Positions 35,279-44,955 of a stretch of 64,000 bases of DNA are shown piece after piece. This DNA comes from Candidatus Uhrbacteria bacterium (GTDB lineage: Bacteria; Patescibacteriota; Patescibacteriia; 2-12-FULL-60-25): the NCBI GenBank assembly GCA_003576745.1, contig QEVR01000003.1, forward strand, positions 37,491 through 101,490, written 5' to 3'. Made by a program: the position numbers and the translations under genes. How positions within the stretch are numbered: the stretch's first letter is position 1; every line of letters begins with the position of its first letter. The notes beneath the pieces were generated by a model that was given only the letters and a program-made list of their open reading frames with translations, did not search any database and was not told the DNA's origin.

Positions 35279-35953
35279 ATGGACCCCATTCAACGCCCGA
35301 CAACCGATGCCCGGAAAGGCGACATCGTCGACGCAAAAGACGCGAAAGGCTGGTTTTATGCCGATCCCGTGAAGGATCATTTTTTTCATCCGAGGAATTT
35401 TATGCAGGATGAATCGGCGTATGCGAACGCGGCTATGGGCATGGTCGGCTCGCCCGCCTGCGGGGACGCCATGAAAATTTGGATCATAGTCGATTCAAAT
35501 ACCGAGCGCATCACCGATCTGAAGTGGCAGACCTTTGGCTGCGCTTCCGCGATTGCGTCAACATCCATGATGTCCCTTATGGTCACGGAGAACGGCGGCA
35601 TGACCCTTCAGGAAGCCCGCCGACTGAAGCCGCAGGACATTATGGAGCGGCTCGGCGGTCTTCCGGCCCGGAAGGTTCATTGTTCGGTGCTGGGGGACAA
35701 AGCGCTCCGATCGGCCATTAATGACTGGTATCGTAGGACCGGAAAAAACGATCTCATCGAAATAGAATTCGGCCGCCTCATCGACAAGGTCACGAAGGTT
35801 ACGGACAAAGATATCGAAGAAGCCGTACTTGATGGCGCGGACACGTTTGAGAAAGTTCAGGAAAAAACCAAGGTGGGCACGGGCGATCCCTCCTGCATCC
35901 CGGAGGCAGAACAGCTTATCCGGTTCTATAAGGAAAAATATTTTGGTGTATGA
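35279..35953 (+). CDS. IscU/NifU-type Fe-S scaffold
   Basis: 224 residues. The three scaffold cysteines are in GSPACGDAMKIW, TFGCASAIASTSM and KVHCSVLGDKAL. A C-terminal extension (residues 170-224) has DGADTFEKVQEKTKVGTGDPSCIPEAE, a remnant of the BFD-like Fe-S domain of NifU with one cysteine. The first 35 residues are an extra segment. Works with the upstream desulfurase. Confidence 0.92.
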   Translation: MDPIQRPTTDARKGDIVDAKDAKGWFYADPVKDHFFHPRNFMQDESAYANAAMGMVGSPACGDAMKIWIIVDSNTERITDLKWQTFGCASAIASTSMMSLMVTENGGMTLQEARRLKPQDIMERLGGLPARKVHCSVLGDKALRSAINDWYRRTGKNDLIEIEFGRLIDKVTKVTDKDIEEAVLDGADTFEKVQEKTKVGTGDPSCIPEAEQLIRFYKEKYFGV

Positions 35954-35959
35954 TGGGGA

Positions 35960-36235
35960 CCGGTGCGGAACAGGGAAGTAGGGGGCGTAGTTGCGTAGGC
36001 CCTAGACATGAGTTATGGGCCGTGAGCCAATGCGGGAGGAGGGAGTGGGAAGTAGGGGGAGAGTACGTCGTTGCGTAGGACGTGGTTCTGTAGAGGGAGC
36101 ATAATTCTCCCCGAATCCCATAACCAGTAACCAATAATCCTTAACTGGTTCCCTTTTCCCTGTGCCCTTAGCCCTTTTATCAATTCCCAATTACTCATTG
36201 CCAACATATCCAAGCTATAATCTTCCCCTACGCAG
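35960..36235. repeat. Dispersed intergenic mosaic repeat, copy 4
   Basis: Contains GAGAGTACGTCGTTGCGTAGG and GGAGCATAATTCTCCCCGAA, then ACCAGTAACCAATAATCC. It fills the gap between the scaffold and ferredoxin genes. Confidence 0.8.
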
Positions 36236-36242
36236 CCTTCTT

Positions 36243-36500
36243 ATGAATGAAGACGGACACAAACAACAGAAACCCCTCGTCATTTCCCGGGTCGTCGTGG
36301 ACCGAGAACTCTGTATTGGCGCGGCGCCATGCGTGACCGTCGCGCCCGGCGTGTTCCAACTCGATGAAGAAAATAAGGCGTATGTAGTGGATCCGAATGG
36401 CGCGGACGCGGAGACCATTTTGCTTGCGGCACAGGCATGTCCCACGCAGGCGATCATTTTATACGACGAAGACGGAAATCAAATCTATCCGGAAGCGTGA
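36243..36500 (+). CDS. Single-cluster ferredoxin
   Basis: 85 residues from the ATG at 36243. Cluster ligands lie in ELCIGAAPCVTVAP and QACPTQAIIL. The central position usually Cys in 4Fe-4S ferredoxins is Ala (CIGAAPC), so three cysteines remain, as in 3Fe-4S ferredoxins of the P450 type. Small soluble electron carrier; partner unknown. It lies downstream of the Fe-S assembly genes. Confidence 0.88.
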   Translation: MNEDGHKQQKPLVISRVVVDRELCIGAAPCVTVAPGVFQLDEENKAYVVDPNGADAETILLAAQACPTQAIILYDEDGNQIYPEA

Positions 36501-36573
36501 TGCGCATACACGGATATTTTTGCTGCGTTATGATGGCTTGCACGAGGTTTCGCGGCCTGATACTGAATTGATA

Positions 36574-36900
36574 TATGAATACTGAATCAACAAATGCTGA
36601 CATTTTGAAGCGCTGTTGGCGTTCGGGCGCGATGTTGACGAACAGTCTCAAGAAGTGAAGTCCGAAATCGGCGGCATGAAGTCAGACCATGAAGTCAGAC
36701 ATTGCTGGGATAAAGGTAAACATCAGAAGTATAAAGGCTCAAATGGTAACGAAGAATTGTCTCGACGCGAAACTCGCTGACCAATACAGCGATGTGGTAC
36801 ATTTTGTCAGAACTCGCGTCCGTTGCTGGAGGGACATCGGTTCCCAAAGCATCGCATCGTAAACGCCATTTTGTATTTCCGTCCTCGTATTTCCATGAGA
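36574..36900 (+). pseudogene. Decayed gene with several frameshifts
   Basis: Pieces in different frames read MNTESTNADILK, then ALLAFGRDVDEQSQEVKSEIGGMKSD, then MVTKN.LDAKLADQYSDVVHFVRTR, then EGHRFPKHRIV. Together they make a plausible small coiled-coil protein of about 105 residues of a type frequent in this group. At least three frame breaks separate the pieces, so no intact product is expected. Confidence 0.7.
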
Positions 36901-36916
36901 TAACGTCTCAAAAGAT

Positions 36917-36950
36917 AAGCCCCGCATTTTTTCGGATGCGGGGCTTTTGA
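36917..36950. terminator. Bidirectional terminator
   Basis: AAGCCCCGCAT, loop TTTTTCGG, ATGCGGGGCTTTT. Serves the minus-strand gene at 36957 and the decayed gene. Confidence 0.88.
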
Positions 36951-36956
36951 TGAGGA

Positions 36957-38450
36957 TTATTTTTTACCTTCCGTCGGCGGCAGAACCACGGTTTCCATGG
37001 TGGAGGTGGTTGTGCCGTGATCGTCGGACAGCCGGTATGCGCCGGGACTGGTCGGCGACGGGCAGGTGAATCCCAGGCGGGATGAAGGAACGGTGGGCGC
37101 TTCTTCGAGCGTGAAAGGTTCGGGAGGCGTAGGAACGGCAGGGGCGGCGTCGACCGATATGGCATGACCCGAGTGCGGCAGCTTCGGCCTGAATGGCCGA
37201 GCCAGGGTAGGCGGCTCAAAGGCGGGAATCACGCCGTCTTCGTGCGCAGCGGCCTCTTCCCCGGACGGCATCGCTTGATCCGGCGGAACATTCGGCGTGC
37301 CGACGCTGGGCGGCAGAATGTCGAAGACCTGCGTAATGCGGTCTTCGCAGATTTCCGCATGCGGCAGATCTTCTTCCTGCTCGGAGGGAGGGGGCGGCTT
37401 CGTTCCCACGCGCACGCTCGGAACTGCGGGCGGCACGGATTGGTGTACGAGCCGCGTGGACACGGCGGCAAGCGCCTTGGATAACGCTCCGTCGATATCC
37501 TCCTCGCGGAGATTTTCGACGAAAGGCTTTTTCTGTGCCGGAAGTCCGTGTTTGACGGCCTGGAGTTCTTCGAGTGATTCTCCGTACAAGAGCGTTTTCT
37601 CTTCCGGCGTCATGTCCAAATGCCGGCGTCCGATGCCGAGCTCTTCCGTATTCACGCCGAGGCGTTCGATAACGCCCATGGCGAACTCCGCGATGTTGCG
37701 GAGCCGATCCACGTACATTTCTGCGCCCCGCCAGCGATACCGCATGCGTTCGCGTTCGCCCTCGAGCTCCATGAACGCTTCTGCGGACTTGCCTTTCGCA
37801 TCCGAGGCATGCGCCATGGCTTCGTCGATGAGCGCCGTGTGGCGGTTCATCACCTCGATCATGGCGTTCATATTCCATCCGTGTTCGCGGAGGAATGGTC
37901 GCGCCTCTTCCACCAGCGCCGTGGCCCGGTCGTTCAGCTCGTGGAGCTTCGCCATTTCGTGCATGGTGGAGAGCACCTGCATGCGCATTTGATATTCCAC
38001 CTTGAGGAGCTGGAAGAGCTCCGGATCCCGTTCGTACAGGTCCAGAAGGTGTTCGTTCCGGAGCATGAACACCAGCGCGGGCGTGATCGCCACCACGCTC
38101 GTGACGGCGGGCATTTTCGCATACACCGGGTATAGCGCCTGCGAAAAGGCGATGCCGCCTTCCGGCACTCGGAAAACCGTAATCTCCTTGTGCCCGATGC
38201 CCGGGTAAAAGTGCGATTGACGCTCTTCTACCTCCCCGTCGAAAACGAGGTAGGCGTGAGGAAGTCCTTCGGGATCGAAATCTCCCTGACGGACAATGTA
38301 TTCGCCGGCATCGACTTCGATTTGCGCGGCGGCAAGGCCGGGGTTGGCCTCGAGCAGGAGCTTGAGCCTCCGGGCGCGGTTCAGATTCGTGAGAACCTTG
38401 CCGTCACCCGTGGAACCCGTTTCCTGCTTTGGACGAGGGGTTGTTCCCAT
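36957..38450 (-). CDS. Cyclic-nucleotide-binding-fold protein with long linker tail
   Basis: 497 residues; AAGGAG precedes the ATG. Residues about 30-140 fit a cNMP-binding jelly roll (AGEYIVRQGDFDPEGLPHAYLVFDGEVEE, GGIAFSQALYP), but the PRAAT-like phosphate cassette is not clear, so ligand binding is uncertain. Helical and coiled regions (150-330) and a Pro-rich acidic tail follow. No signal peptide or membrane segment. Possibly a scaffold or signalling protein. The coiled-coil style resembles the three paralogs at 40-47 kb, but no direct homology is evident. Confidence 0.78.
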   Translation of the reverse strand: MGTTPRPKQETGSTGDGKVLTNLNRARRLKLLLEANPGLAAAQIEVDAGEYIVRQGDFDPEGLPHAYLVFDGEVEERQSHFYPGIGHKEITVFRVPEGGIAFSQALYPVYAKMPAVTSVVAITPALVFMLRNEHLLDLYERDPELFQLLKVEYQMRMQVLSTMHEMAKLHELNDRATALVEEARPFLREHGWNMNAMIEVMNRHTALIDEAMAHASDAKGKSAEAFMELEGERERMRYRWRGAEMYVDRLRNIAEFAMGVIERLGVNTEELGIGRRHLDMTPEEKTLLYGESLEELQAVKHGLPAQKKPFVENLREEDIDGALSKALAAVSTRLVHQSVPPAVPSVRVGTKPPPPSEQEEDLPHAEICEDRITQVFDILPPSVGTPNVPPDQAMPSGEEAAAHEDGVIPAFEPPTLARPFRPKLPHSGHAISVDAAPAVPTPPEPFTLEEAPTVPSSRLGFTCPSPTSPGAYRLSDDHGTTTSTMETVVLPPTEGKK

Positions 38451-38649
38451 TCCGTTCTCCTTACTGTGTTGGAATGTCGAAGTCCAAGTTTTTGCGTTTG
38501 ACCGGCATATTCCGTCGGAATACAGTACGGTCGAACATGCGAGTATGCCAGAAAAAGGCCATTATGTCAACCTCACTCGGCATTCTCGACTCTGTATTGT
38601 ACACGCATTATCTCCGTCTCGTTTCACGAGAGCCTCCCTGGCCGGATGT

Positions 38650-39855
38650 TCAAATGGTTCTTTTACGGAGAACCAAAATACGGCGGGCGATTTTTTGCCC
38701 CTCTCGGTGATACAGGAGCGGTCGCGGCCTGTTCTCCCATCCTTCAAGCGGATGAATCAGGTCATATCCGAGTTTTGCCAGCGTATCGGAAGACAATTCC
38801 GCGGCCGCGCTTCCTTTTGCGGTCCGGAATGACGGCCACACCATAATGAGTTTTCCATCAGAAGATAGGAGCGGATGGAGCTCCCGGAGCGTCTCGGTCC
38901 ACAGCTCTTCAATGTTTTTTCGAACGATATTAAGCGCGCGTTCGTCCTCGCTTCCTTTGAGTGGGGGGCCGAGAGATCCCTCCGTCACAATCCGGTCCAG
39001 GCTCCCCTCCGCAAAACGTTTTGAAAGAAAACGCGCATCCGCCGTGGCATGCTCGATGCGTTTTTGATCACTGCGCGAAAGAATACCCCGCGTAATGAGC
39101 CATTCGATATTTTGTGTGGACGACGCCGTCTGTTTTGCATCGATATCGGTACCGATAATGCGCGCCGCTTGCGTGGCCAGAGCCGCTTCCATGAGCACGG
39201 TGCCGTTTCCGCAAAAGGGATCGAGCACGGTTTGCCCCGGCCGGATATCAGCAAGATTCACCAAGATGCGCGCAAGCTTGGGCGGGAGCATGCCCGCGGT
39301 TTCGTCGCGGACCGGCCTTCCGTAGTCGCGTTCGCTCCATGCGTCCGCATTCTGCACATGCGTTGTGAGTCCGATATGAACATGCGCGCGGTCAGCAAGA
39401 ACGACAAAATCATATCCGTCCGTCGTCAGATTCAATTTTGCGACGGCAGCGGGAGTAAGAGGCTTGCCGTCCTTGCTTGTTACCCAGCGGCAGCGTATGC
39501 CGCGATCTTTCAGAACCTGTTTTAGGGCAATCGGAATATGCAACAGCGAACGGCGTTCCTTCTCCGTTCCTCCGAGGACGGTGAAACCGAAGGCGATATT
39601 CGAACCGCGAGGGAAGGACTGAATGATATCCGCGAACGTTTCCGTCCGTATGTCGCGGGAGGGGATGCTGTTCACGATATCTCCGAGCTTTACGGTTCCC
39701 GCCAGCCTATCCATCAACCCATTGCCGTCCCATTCCTGGTTCTCCTCAATAGCTCCATAGTCCACCAGGATCGGTTTTTGCTCCGCATGCGTCACAATCC
39801 TGTACTCGGCAAGCGCAATACGGGGATGATTCCCGAAAATCAGGAAATGTTTCAT
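38650..39855 (-). CDS. Trm11-like RNA methyltransferase
   Basis: 401 residues from the ATG at 39855. SAM motif I is VLDPFCGNGTVLMEAALA, with GTDID downstream. Motif IV reads TEGSLGPPL, near the usual DPPYG position but altered (TEG in place of the Asp). The N-terminal half resembles the region before the fold in archaeal-type Trm11/TrmG10 proteins. Expected to methylate guanosine in tRNA; the odd motif IV leaves the exact reaction open. Confidence 0.85.
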   Translation of the reverse strand: MKHFLIFGNHPRIALAEYRIVTHAEQKPILVDYGAIEENQEWDGNGLMDRLAGTVKLGDIVNSIPSRDIRTETFADIIQSFPRGSNIAFGFTVLGGTEKERRSLLHIPIALKQVLKDRGIRCRWVTSKDGKPLTPAAVAKLNLTTDGYDFVVLADRAHVHIGLTTHVQNADAWSERDYGRPVRDETAGMLPPKLARILVNLADIRPGQTVLDPFCGNGTVLMEAALATQAARIIGTDIDAKQTASSTQNIEWLITRGILSRSDQKRIEHATADARFLSKRFAEGSLDRIVTEGSLGPPLKGSEDERALNIVRKNIEELWTETLRELHPLLSSDGKLIMVWPSFRTAKGSAAAELSSDTLAKLGYDLIHPLEGWENRPRPLLYHREGQKIARRILVLRKRTI

Positions 39856-40064
39856 GGACTGTATCCTACCTTGAAACCCTTTGAAATGCATTGTTTTTCG
39901 AGGCGAGGTAGCTTGACATAGCCGCCATTGTATGATGGAGTGTCACATCCGCTTTGACAGGCGGGTATGTCGTCTCGGGTTGACGTTCGGGAAGCCGAAT
40001 GTCAGGTTGAGACTATGGAAGCTTTGCTTGAACCTTTGAAACCAAACAGTGAAAGGAGAGCCTG

Positions 40065-42158
40065 ATGCATCGCCTCAGACATCTGTGGTGTGTGCTTCTC
40101 TCGGGGTTCCTTGCCGTTCTCTTCTTTGCCGCGAGGGTGTCCGCACAGGGCAATCCTCCGGTGGAAGGCGTGAACTTCAAGGTCATACATCCGAGGGATG
40201 GGAATCCGGAGTGGACCTACTTCATGATTCTCCCCCACAAGAACGTCAACACGCACAAGTTGGCGGAGATATTCCGTACGGACCAGTGGTCCATACGGGA
40301 GGACAATCCCACGGGCACGCTCGCAGTCTGCGAGACGCGTCCGGGGCACTTCGACATGAGCCGCGGGATCAAGGATCCCGAGGGACGGCGAACCAATGCC
40401 GTGTGGGCGAATTGTCCCAAGGAAAAGCAGTACGTGTACATGCTGTACAGCACCGTTTTGGTGCTGAAGGGCAAGAAGCATTTGAGCTTCGATGAAAAGC
40501 AACAGGTGCTTTCGACGCTCGAAAGCTGCACGGATCGTACATGCCTCCTCGAGACGGCCAGCCGCGTTTCGGGCAAGGATGCGCTGGCGCATCCCGGATC
40601 CGGTATCGGAAATACGGTTGTTGCGCCGCCGCCGGACAAACCGGCCGCGATTCAACCTCCGCCGCCTCCAGCGCCACCGCCGCCTGCATTGGCCATCGTG
40701 AAGACGGAAGGTACGGGGGACGGACCGTTTTGGGGCGCGATCGTCCTGGCGCTCATCGGTCTCGTCGTCGCCGTCCGCGAACGAAGCCGCGCCATGCGCT
40801 TTCAGCGCTACAGCACGGCTTTCCCGAAGATCGAGGCGCAATCCGCGCACCTGTCCTCGGAATGTTCGGACCTGCAGGATGCCATTCGGAACGCTGTGCT
40901 GAAGCTCAACAAGAGTGTGCTCGGAAACGGGCCGCTCCCGGGCGTACGACAGGATCCGAAAAAGCTCCTGTCCGTCATCGCCGACAGGGTCGTCGAACGG
41001 TTCTACGGCGTCCACGGCGCGCTCGGGGAATTGGCGCGGAACGTGAATGGCGGTCAGGTATCGCTTTCCGCCGCGCTCGAACCGTCCGACATCGCACGCA
41101 TCAATGAGCGCGTAACGGTGCTCAAGTCGAGCCGGACCGCGGCCGTGGCGCAGGAGGTGGAGACCAAGCTTCGGCTCGAGGAAATCTCGGCGGTGCACGA
41201 ACGGCAGAAGCAGGAACGGTCCTTCAAGGACTTTCTTGCGGAGCTCTACGTGCGCTTCCGAGGCGCTCCTCCGGACGGCTATCAGGAACGTCCTGCCGAC
41301 GAACTCGAACGGGATGTGCTCCGGCTTGTCGAAACCGCAGACGAATCCTATCGTCGCGGCATCGACGAAGTCCGGCAGGTCATCGGCCTTCCCGCCATCG
41401 ATCAGGCGCAAGCCTGCTTCGATGCGGGAGCGCTGGAAGACATCCACGAAGCGCTCGAAGAGAAGCGCATGCTTCTCGAGTCTCTCGCGGCCTCGAGCGA
41501 GACGGAGCTTACAACGCTCTCGGAGCGCATCGACTTCGTGTCCTCGGACAGCACGCTGGAACGGTTCCGCCGTCGCTGCGAAGAGCTCGCGGAAAAGCTC
41601 TTCCATCTCAAGGCGTCTGCCAAGCCGGCGGAAACTCCGACAGGGCAGGAGCAGCGTACGGCGTCGGAGGACATCGAGAGGCTCGTAACCGAACATGCTG
41701 CGCTCGAAATCCGCCTCGCGGAGCTCGAAGGGCAGAATGCCGGTCTTCGGATCCGCCTCTATGAGGCGGAGAGGCAGCCGACCACCAATCGCATGCCGAC
41801 CTTCCATGACATTCAGGTTGGCGGGGAAAAGCCCGCATCGGCCGAGATCGAATCCATCGGTCTCGAACCGGCAAAGAGCGGCAGAACCATGACCCCTCCG
41901 GCCGTGGGAACCATCTCGACACTCGACACCAGAAGTCCAAAGCGGCGCGCGGCCTTTTCCGGCATTCACGCCTTCGCAGACATCGTGGAGGGACACGTCA
42001 CGTTCAGGCTCGAACATGATTCGGAACTCCCGATCATCCGCCGTCTCGCCCAACTGCTCAACCGCAACTTTCAGTGGGAGAGCGCGAAAGGCGAGACACA
42101 CACCTTCAAGCCCGGTAAGCTGCTGAACGAGCAGTACTGGGCCGCGATCGCCGGGTAG
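40065..42158 (+). CDS. Paralog 1: LysM-like domain, membrane helix, coiled coil
   Basis: 697 residues; AAAGGAG precedes the ATG. Signal peptide 1-28. Residues 48-135 form a LysM-like domain (NVNTHKLAEIFRTDQWSIREDNPTG) with cysteines in LAVCE and WANCP. A second motif with ESC....C sits at 150-162, then a Pro-rich linker. The membrane helix is 221-238 (FWGAIVLALIGLVVAV). A coiled coil (about 330-620) and a C-terminal module (FSGIHAFADIV...) follow. The topology puts the first domain outside and the coiled coil inside. No known family. Confidence 0.85.
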   Translation: MHRLRHLWCVLLSGFLAVLFFAARVSAQGNPPVEGVNFKVIHPRDGNPEWTYFMILPHKNVNTHKLAEIFRTDQWSIREDNPTGTLAVCETRPGHFDMSRGIKDPEGRRTNAVWANCPKEKQYVYMLYSTVLVLKGKKHLSFDEKQQVLSTLESCTDRTCLLETASRVSGKDALAHPGSGIGNTVVAPPPDKPAAIQPPPPPAPPPPALAIVKTEGTGDGPFWGAIVLALIGLVVAVRERSRAMRFQRYSTAFPKIEAQSAHLSSECSDLQDAIRNAVLKLNKSVLGNGPLPGVRQDPKKLLSVIADRVVERFYGVHGALGELARNVNGGQVSLSAALEPSDIARINERVTVLKSSRTAAVAQEVETKLRLEEISAVHERQKQERSFKDFLAELYVRFRGAPPDGYQERPADELERDVLRLVETADESYRRGIDEVRQVIGLPAIDQAQACFDAGALEDIHEALEEKRMLLESLAASSETELTTLSERIDFVSSDSTLERFRRRCEELAEKLFHLKASAKPAETPTGQEQRTASEDIERLVTEHAALEIRLAELEGQNAGLRIRLYEAERQPTTNRMPTFHDIQVGGEKPASAEIESIGLEPAKSGRTMTPPAVGTISTLDTRSPKRRAAFSGIHAFADIVEGHVTFRLEHDSELPIIRRLAQLLNRNFQWESAKGETHTFKPGKLLNEQYWAAIAG

Positions 42159-42305
42159 GCGATCAGGGGCGGCAACAGCCCTTTCCAGTATGTTGCACAT
42201 CGCGGTTCGGACACCGCAAACCGCCGCCGGCGGAATATAACGTCCAAAGCACATTCGGGTTCGCGGGACCCCGTTCGCCGGAGGCGAGCGAAAGAACGCA
42301 CTTCC

Positions 42306-42333
42306 AAGCGCCCCCTATTGTGAGGGGCGTTTT
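42306..42333 (+). terminator. Terminator after paralog 1
   Basis: GCGCCCC, loop, GGGGCGTTTTG. It lies about 50 bases after two GC-rich CGCCGG-type palindromes. Confidence 0.8.
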
Positions 42334-42349
42334 GCGTTGTACGAATCGC

Positions 42350-42625
42350 GAGGTATATAGAGAACGGGAAGTATGGTGCAGGGTTTTACGTAGGGCGTAG
42401 TACGTGGTTGTGGAGGGGGAAGAGTACGTAGTTGCGTAGGGGGCATAATTCTAACCGAGATCCGAAACCCGTTCTCTTCGCCCTTAGCCCTGTGCCCTTT
42501 TCCCAATTGCCAATAGCTCCCACTCACAATCTTCCCCATAACTCCTTCCCTTTGGCCCTTGTGTCTGTAGGTTCGTAGGTCCGTAAGACCGTAGGTTCGT
42601 AGGTCATGTGCTGTTCACCCTAGAC
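42350..42625. repeat. Dispersed intergenic mosaic repeat, copy 5
   Basis: GAGTACGTAGTTGCGTAGGG, GGCATAATTCTAACCGAGAT and GGTTCGTAGGTCCGTAAGAC, nearly identical to the copy at 26.4 kb. Confidence 0.87.
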
Positions 42626-42657
42626 TCGAACCCCGAGCGAAACCGCCCCTGTCTCCC

Positions 42658-42686
42658 TTGACAGAATCGTCTTTTTGTGATAAAAA
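42658..42686 (+). promoter_or_regulatory. Promoter of paralog 2
   Basis: TTGACA (42658-42663), 17-base spacer, TAAAAA (42681-42686). A consensus TTGACA also precedes paralogs 1 (39913) and 3 (44863), with poorer -10 boxes. Confidence 0.6.
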
Positions 42687-42785
42687 CACTCTTCCTCTTT
42701 TGGATATTCTCTCACTCTTTCAAACGTTTCCTTTCCACAAACACGAGAACCGAACCTTAAAACCATCAACAAAAAGGAGCGAACG

Positions 42786-44318
42786 ATGAGACGAAATCGT
42801 CACATTTGGTCCGCGTTTTTCGCGGCGGCCGCACTTGTATCGTCGAGCGGTATTTCGTCCGCGAAGGACAGCAGTATCGCCGGCGGAGCGGGATATACCA
42901 TCGAACGCGAGAATGGGTCGCAGGCATTGCGTATTCGTACGCATGCCGGGGCCAATATCGACACGCGCAAAATGGCCAAGGCCATCGGCATCACGCCGCA
43001 TGCCATTCGGGCAGAAAACCCCACGAAAACCCTGGCGCTTTGCAAAACCGGCGGACGCTTCGCCATGAGCCCGGGCCTGCGCACGGTGGAAGATCGGCGG
43101 TCCAATGCCGTGTGGGAACGCTGTTCCACGGAACAGCAGTACGTATACATGCTGCCTTCGAGCACGCTTACCGTATCCGGCAGCACATACCGCAGTTTTT
43201 CCGAACAGCAGGACGTGCTCGGAAACATGGGACGATGCTCCACCGCCGCGTGCGCGATCGAAGAAGTAAAAAAGATCGCGGTCGGCGTACGTGAATGGCC
43301 AATCATCGAGAACGTGAACGGTTCCGACGCCCCGTCCGTCGTCCGCGTTGGCGAGACCACCCCGTCGCGCCCGTTGCCGGCACAGCCGTCCATGTCCACT
43401 TTCTCGGCTGCCCGCACGACATTCCTTGCCGCGCTCGTCCCTGTGATTCGCGGCATCAGTCTCCATCTCATGGGGAGCCTCGCGGGACTTCTCGCGGTAT
43501 GTTTCATCGGATTCCTCGGCGCCGTGCATAAGTTGCGGAGAATGCGATCCGCAAAGGGCGCCGCAGAACGAGAGATCGTACAGCTCCGCATCACAAAGGA
43601 CCGTTTGGAGCTCCACAGCCATCAGCTCGCAACGGAGCGCGACTACTACAAGAAGGCCCACCAGTATGTCGCGGAACGCCTTGTCGCGCAGTCGAATTTT
43701 CCGGCAGCGCAATCCCGAAGCGCCGCGGAGCAGCTCCGCGGTGAACGCGAGGAGTATCGCCGCGCATCGGAGTCGGAACGGAAGCGCGCCAATGCGTTGG
43801 ATGCCGAGTTCCGGAACCTCGTGCGCTCTGTTCGGACCGCCTGCGGCGAAGAAAGCGCTCCCGTGTATATCGATCGCATGCCCGCGCCTTTGCTCGCGCG
43901 CGGCGCGGTCGAGCTCATTCGCTCAAAGCTCGGGCTGCCGGCATCGATTGAGGGCGAGAAACCGGGTCATGTAACCCAGCGCATGTTTGCGGTGATGCCG
44001 TCTGCCCGGACAACCCTGTCGGCATCCAAGGAGGATTCCGGCATTCGACGCAAGGTGAATGTTTCGGAGTCCCTCGCAGCTTCCGAAACGGCATCTTCCT
44101 CCATCATCGGACGGGAGTATCAATCGAGCTTTCCGAGCATCGTCAAAACCGAGCGGAACATGCCGGTGGTGAAACTGCCGCTCGTTCATGCAGGCGAACC
44201 CGCCTGGGAGTACGAAGCCGATGCGTCGGCTCCGTATCAATGGCCTGGCAGCACCAAGCTCGGCATCGGCGAGCGACGCATTCCCAAGGCCCCTACTTCG
44301 GGAATCACGGCCGCCTGA
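42786..44318 (+). CDS. Paralog 2: LysM-like domain, membrane helix, coiled coil
   Basis: 510 residues; AAAAAGGAG precedes the ATG. Signal peptide 1-26. The LysM-like domain (NIDTRKMAKAIGITPHAIRAENPTKT, then LALCK and WERCS) matches paralogs 1 and 3, including the phrase RRSNAVWERC. A second cysteine motif (GRCSTAACAIEE) is shared with paralog 1. Membrane helix about 227-246, coiled coil 255-345, then a low-complexity tail. It lacks the C-terminal module of the other two. Confidence 0.85.
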   Translation: MRRNRHIWSAFFAAAALVSSSGISSAKDSSIAGGAGYTIERENGSQALRIRTHAGANIDTRKMAKAIGITPHAIRAENPTKTLALCKTGGRFAMSPGLRTVEDRRSNAVWERCSTEQQYVYMLPSSTLTVSGSTYRSFSEQQDVLGNMGRCSTAACAIEEVKKIAVGVREWPIIENVNGSDAPSVVRVGETTPSRPLPAQPSMSTFSAARTTFLAALVPVIRGISLHLMGSLAGLLAVCFIGFLGAVHKLRRMRSAKGAAEREIVQLRITKDRLELHSHQLATERDYYKKAHQYVAERLVAQSNFPAAQSRSAAEQLRGEREEYRRASESERKRANALDAEFRNLVRSVRTACGEESAPVYIDRMPAPLLARGAVELIRSKLGLPASIEGEKPGHVTQRMFAVMPSARTTLSASKEDSGIRRKVNVSESLAASETASSSIIGREYQSSFPSIVKTERNMPVVKLPLVHAGEPAWEYEADASAPYQWPGSTKLGIGERRIPKAPTSGITAA

Positions 44319-44523
44319 CACAAGATGCATCGAAGCCTCCGAACGCCATTCAGCTTCTCTTGTCTTGCATGAATTGGGATGACCGGTCTGCTTGTTTGAA
44401 CAGATATGCGCATATTATGCACCTTCGGTGAAAGGACACCGCGTTTCGCCGGCGGCGAAGCACACAACCTCCAATCTCATGGGTGACGACCCTCTTCGCC
44501 GGTGGCGAAAAAAACGTCTACTC

Positions 44524-44556
44524 AAAACGCCCAACTTCCGCGGAACGGGCGTTTTT
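44524..44556 (+). terminator. Terminator after paralog 2
   Basis: AAAACGCCC, a 14-base loop region with its own pairing, GGGCGTTTTT. Preceded by two palindromes, TTCGCCGGCGGCGAA and TTCGCCGGTGGCGAA. Confidence 0.85.
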
Positions 44557-44569
44557 GAATTACGCGAAT

Positions 44570-44850
44570 GACTCAGAGCTAAGAATCATGGGCCTCGGGG
44601 CTATGGCAAAGCTAAGGGCACAGAGCCAAGGGCTAAGGGAAACAGGTTACGAGTTATGGGTTATGGAGAAGATTATAGATGTGAGCTTTTGTGAATTGGG
44701 AAAGAGGGCAAAGGGAAGGGTTATGGGGTTCGGGGAGAATTATGCTCCCCCTACATAACTACGTCCTACGCACTATGTCCTTTTCGCATCCCGTTCACCG
44801 TATGGTCCAAGGCTCATGGCCCACGGCCAACCTCCCACACTCTCGGTCCC
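44570..44850. repeat. Dispersed intergenic mosaic repeat, copy 6 (inverted)
   Basis: GGGGAGAATTATGCTCCCCC and ACATAACTACGTCCTACG mark the family in reverse orientation. Confidence 0.8.
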
Positions 44851-44955
44851 TCACCACCATTTCTTGACATGATTTTCAGGAACATGTGCAGTAGAACCGC
44901 AGAGACGGAATATGCCGTCACTGCATTGGACTTCGACAACAGGAAAGGAGGGGAC

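Noticed and set aside
40002..42254. 750-codon frame on the minus strand across paralog 1
   Set aside because: Arg/Gly-rich composition typical of antisense frames in GC-rich coding sequence; the plus-strand frame has a signal peptide, SD and paralogs.
42720..43712. 330-codon minus-strand frame in paralog 2
   Set aside because: Shadow of the coding frame of paralog 2.
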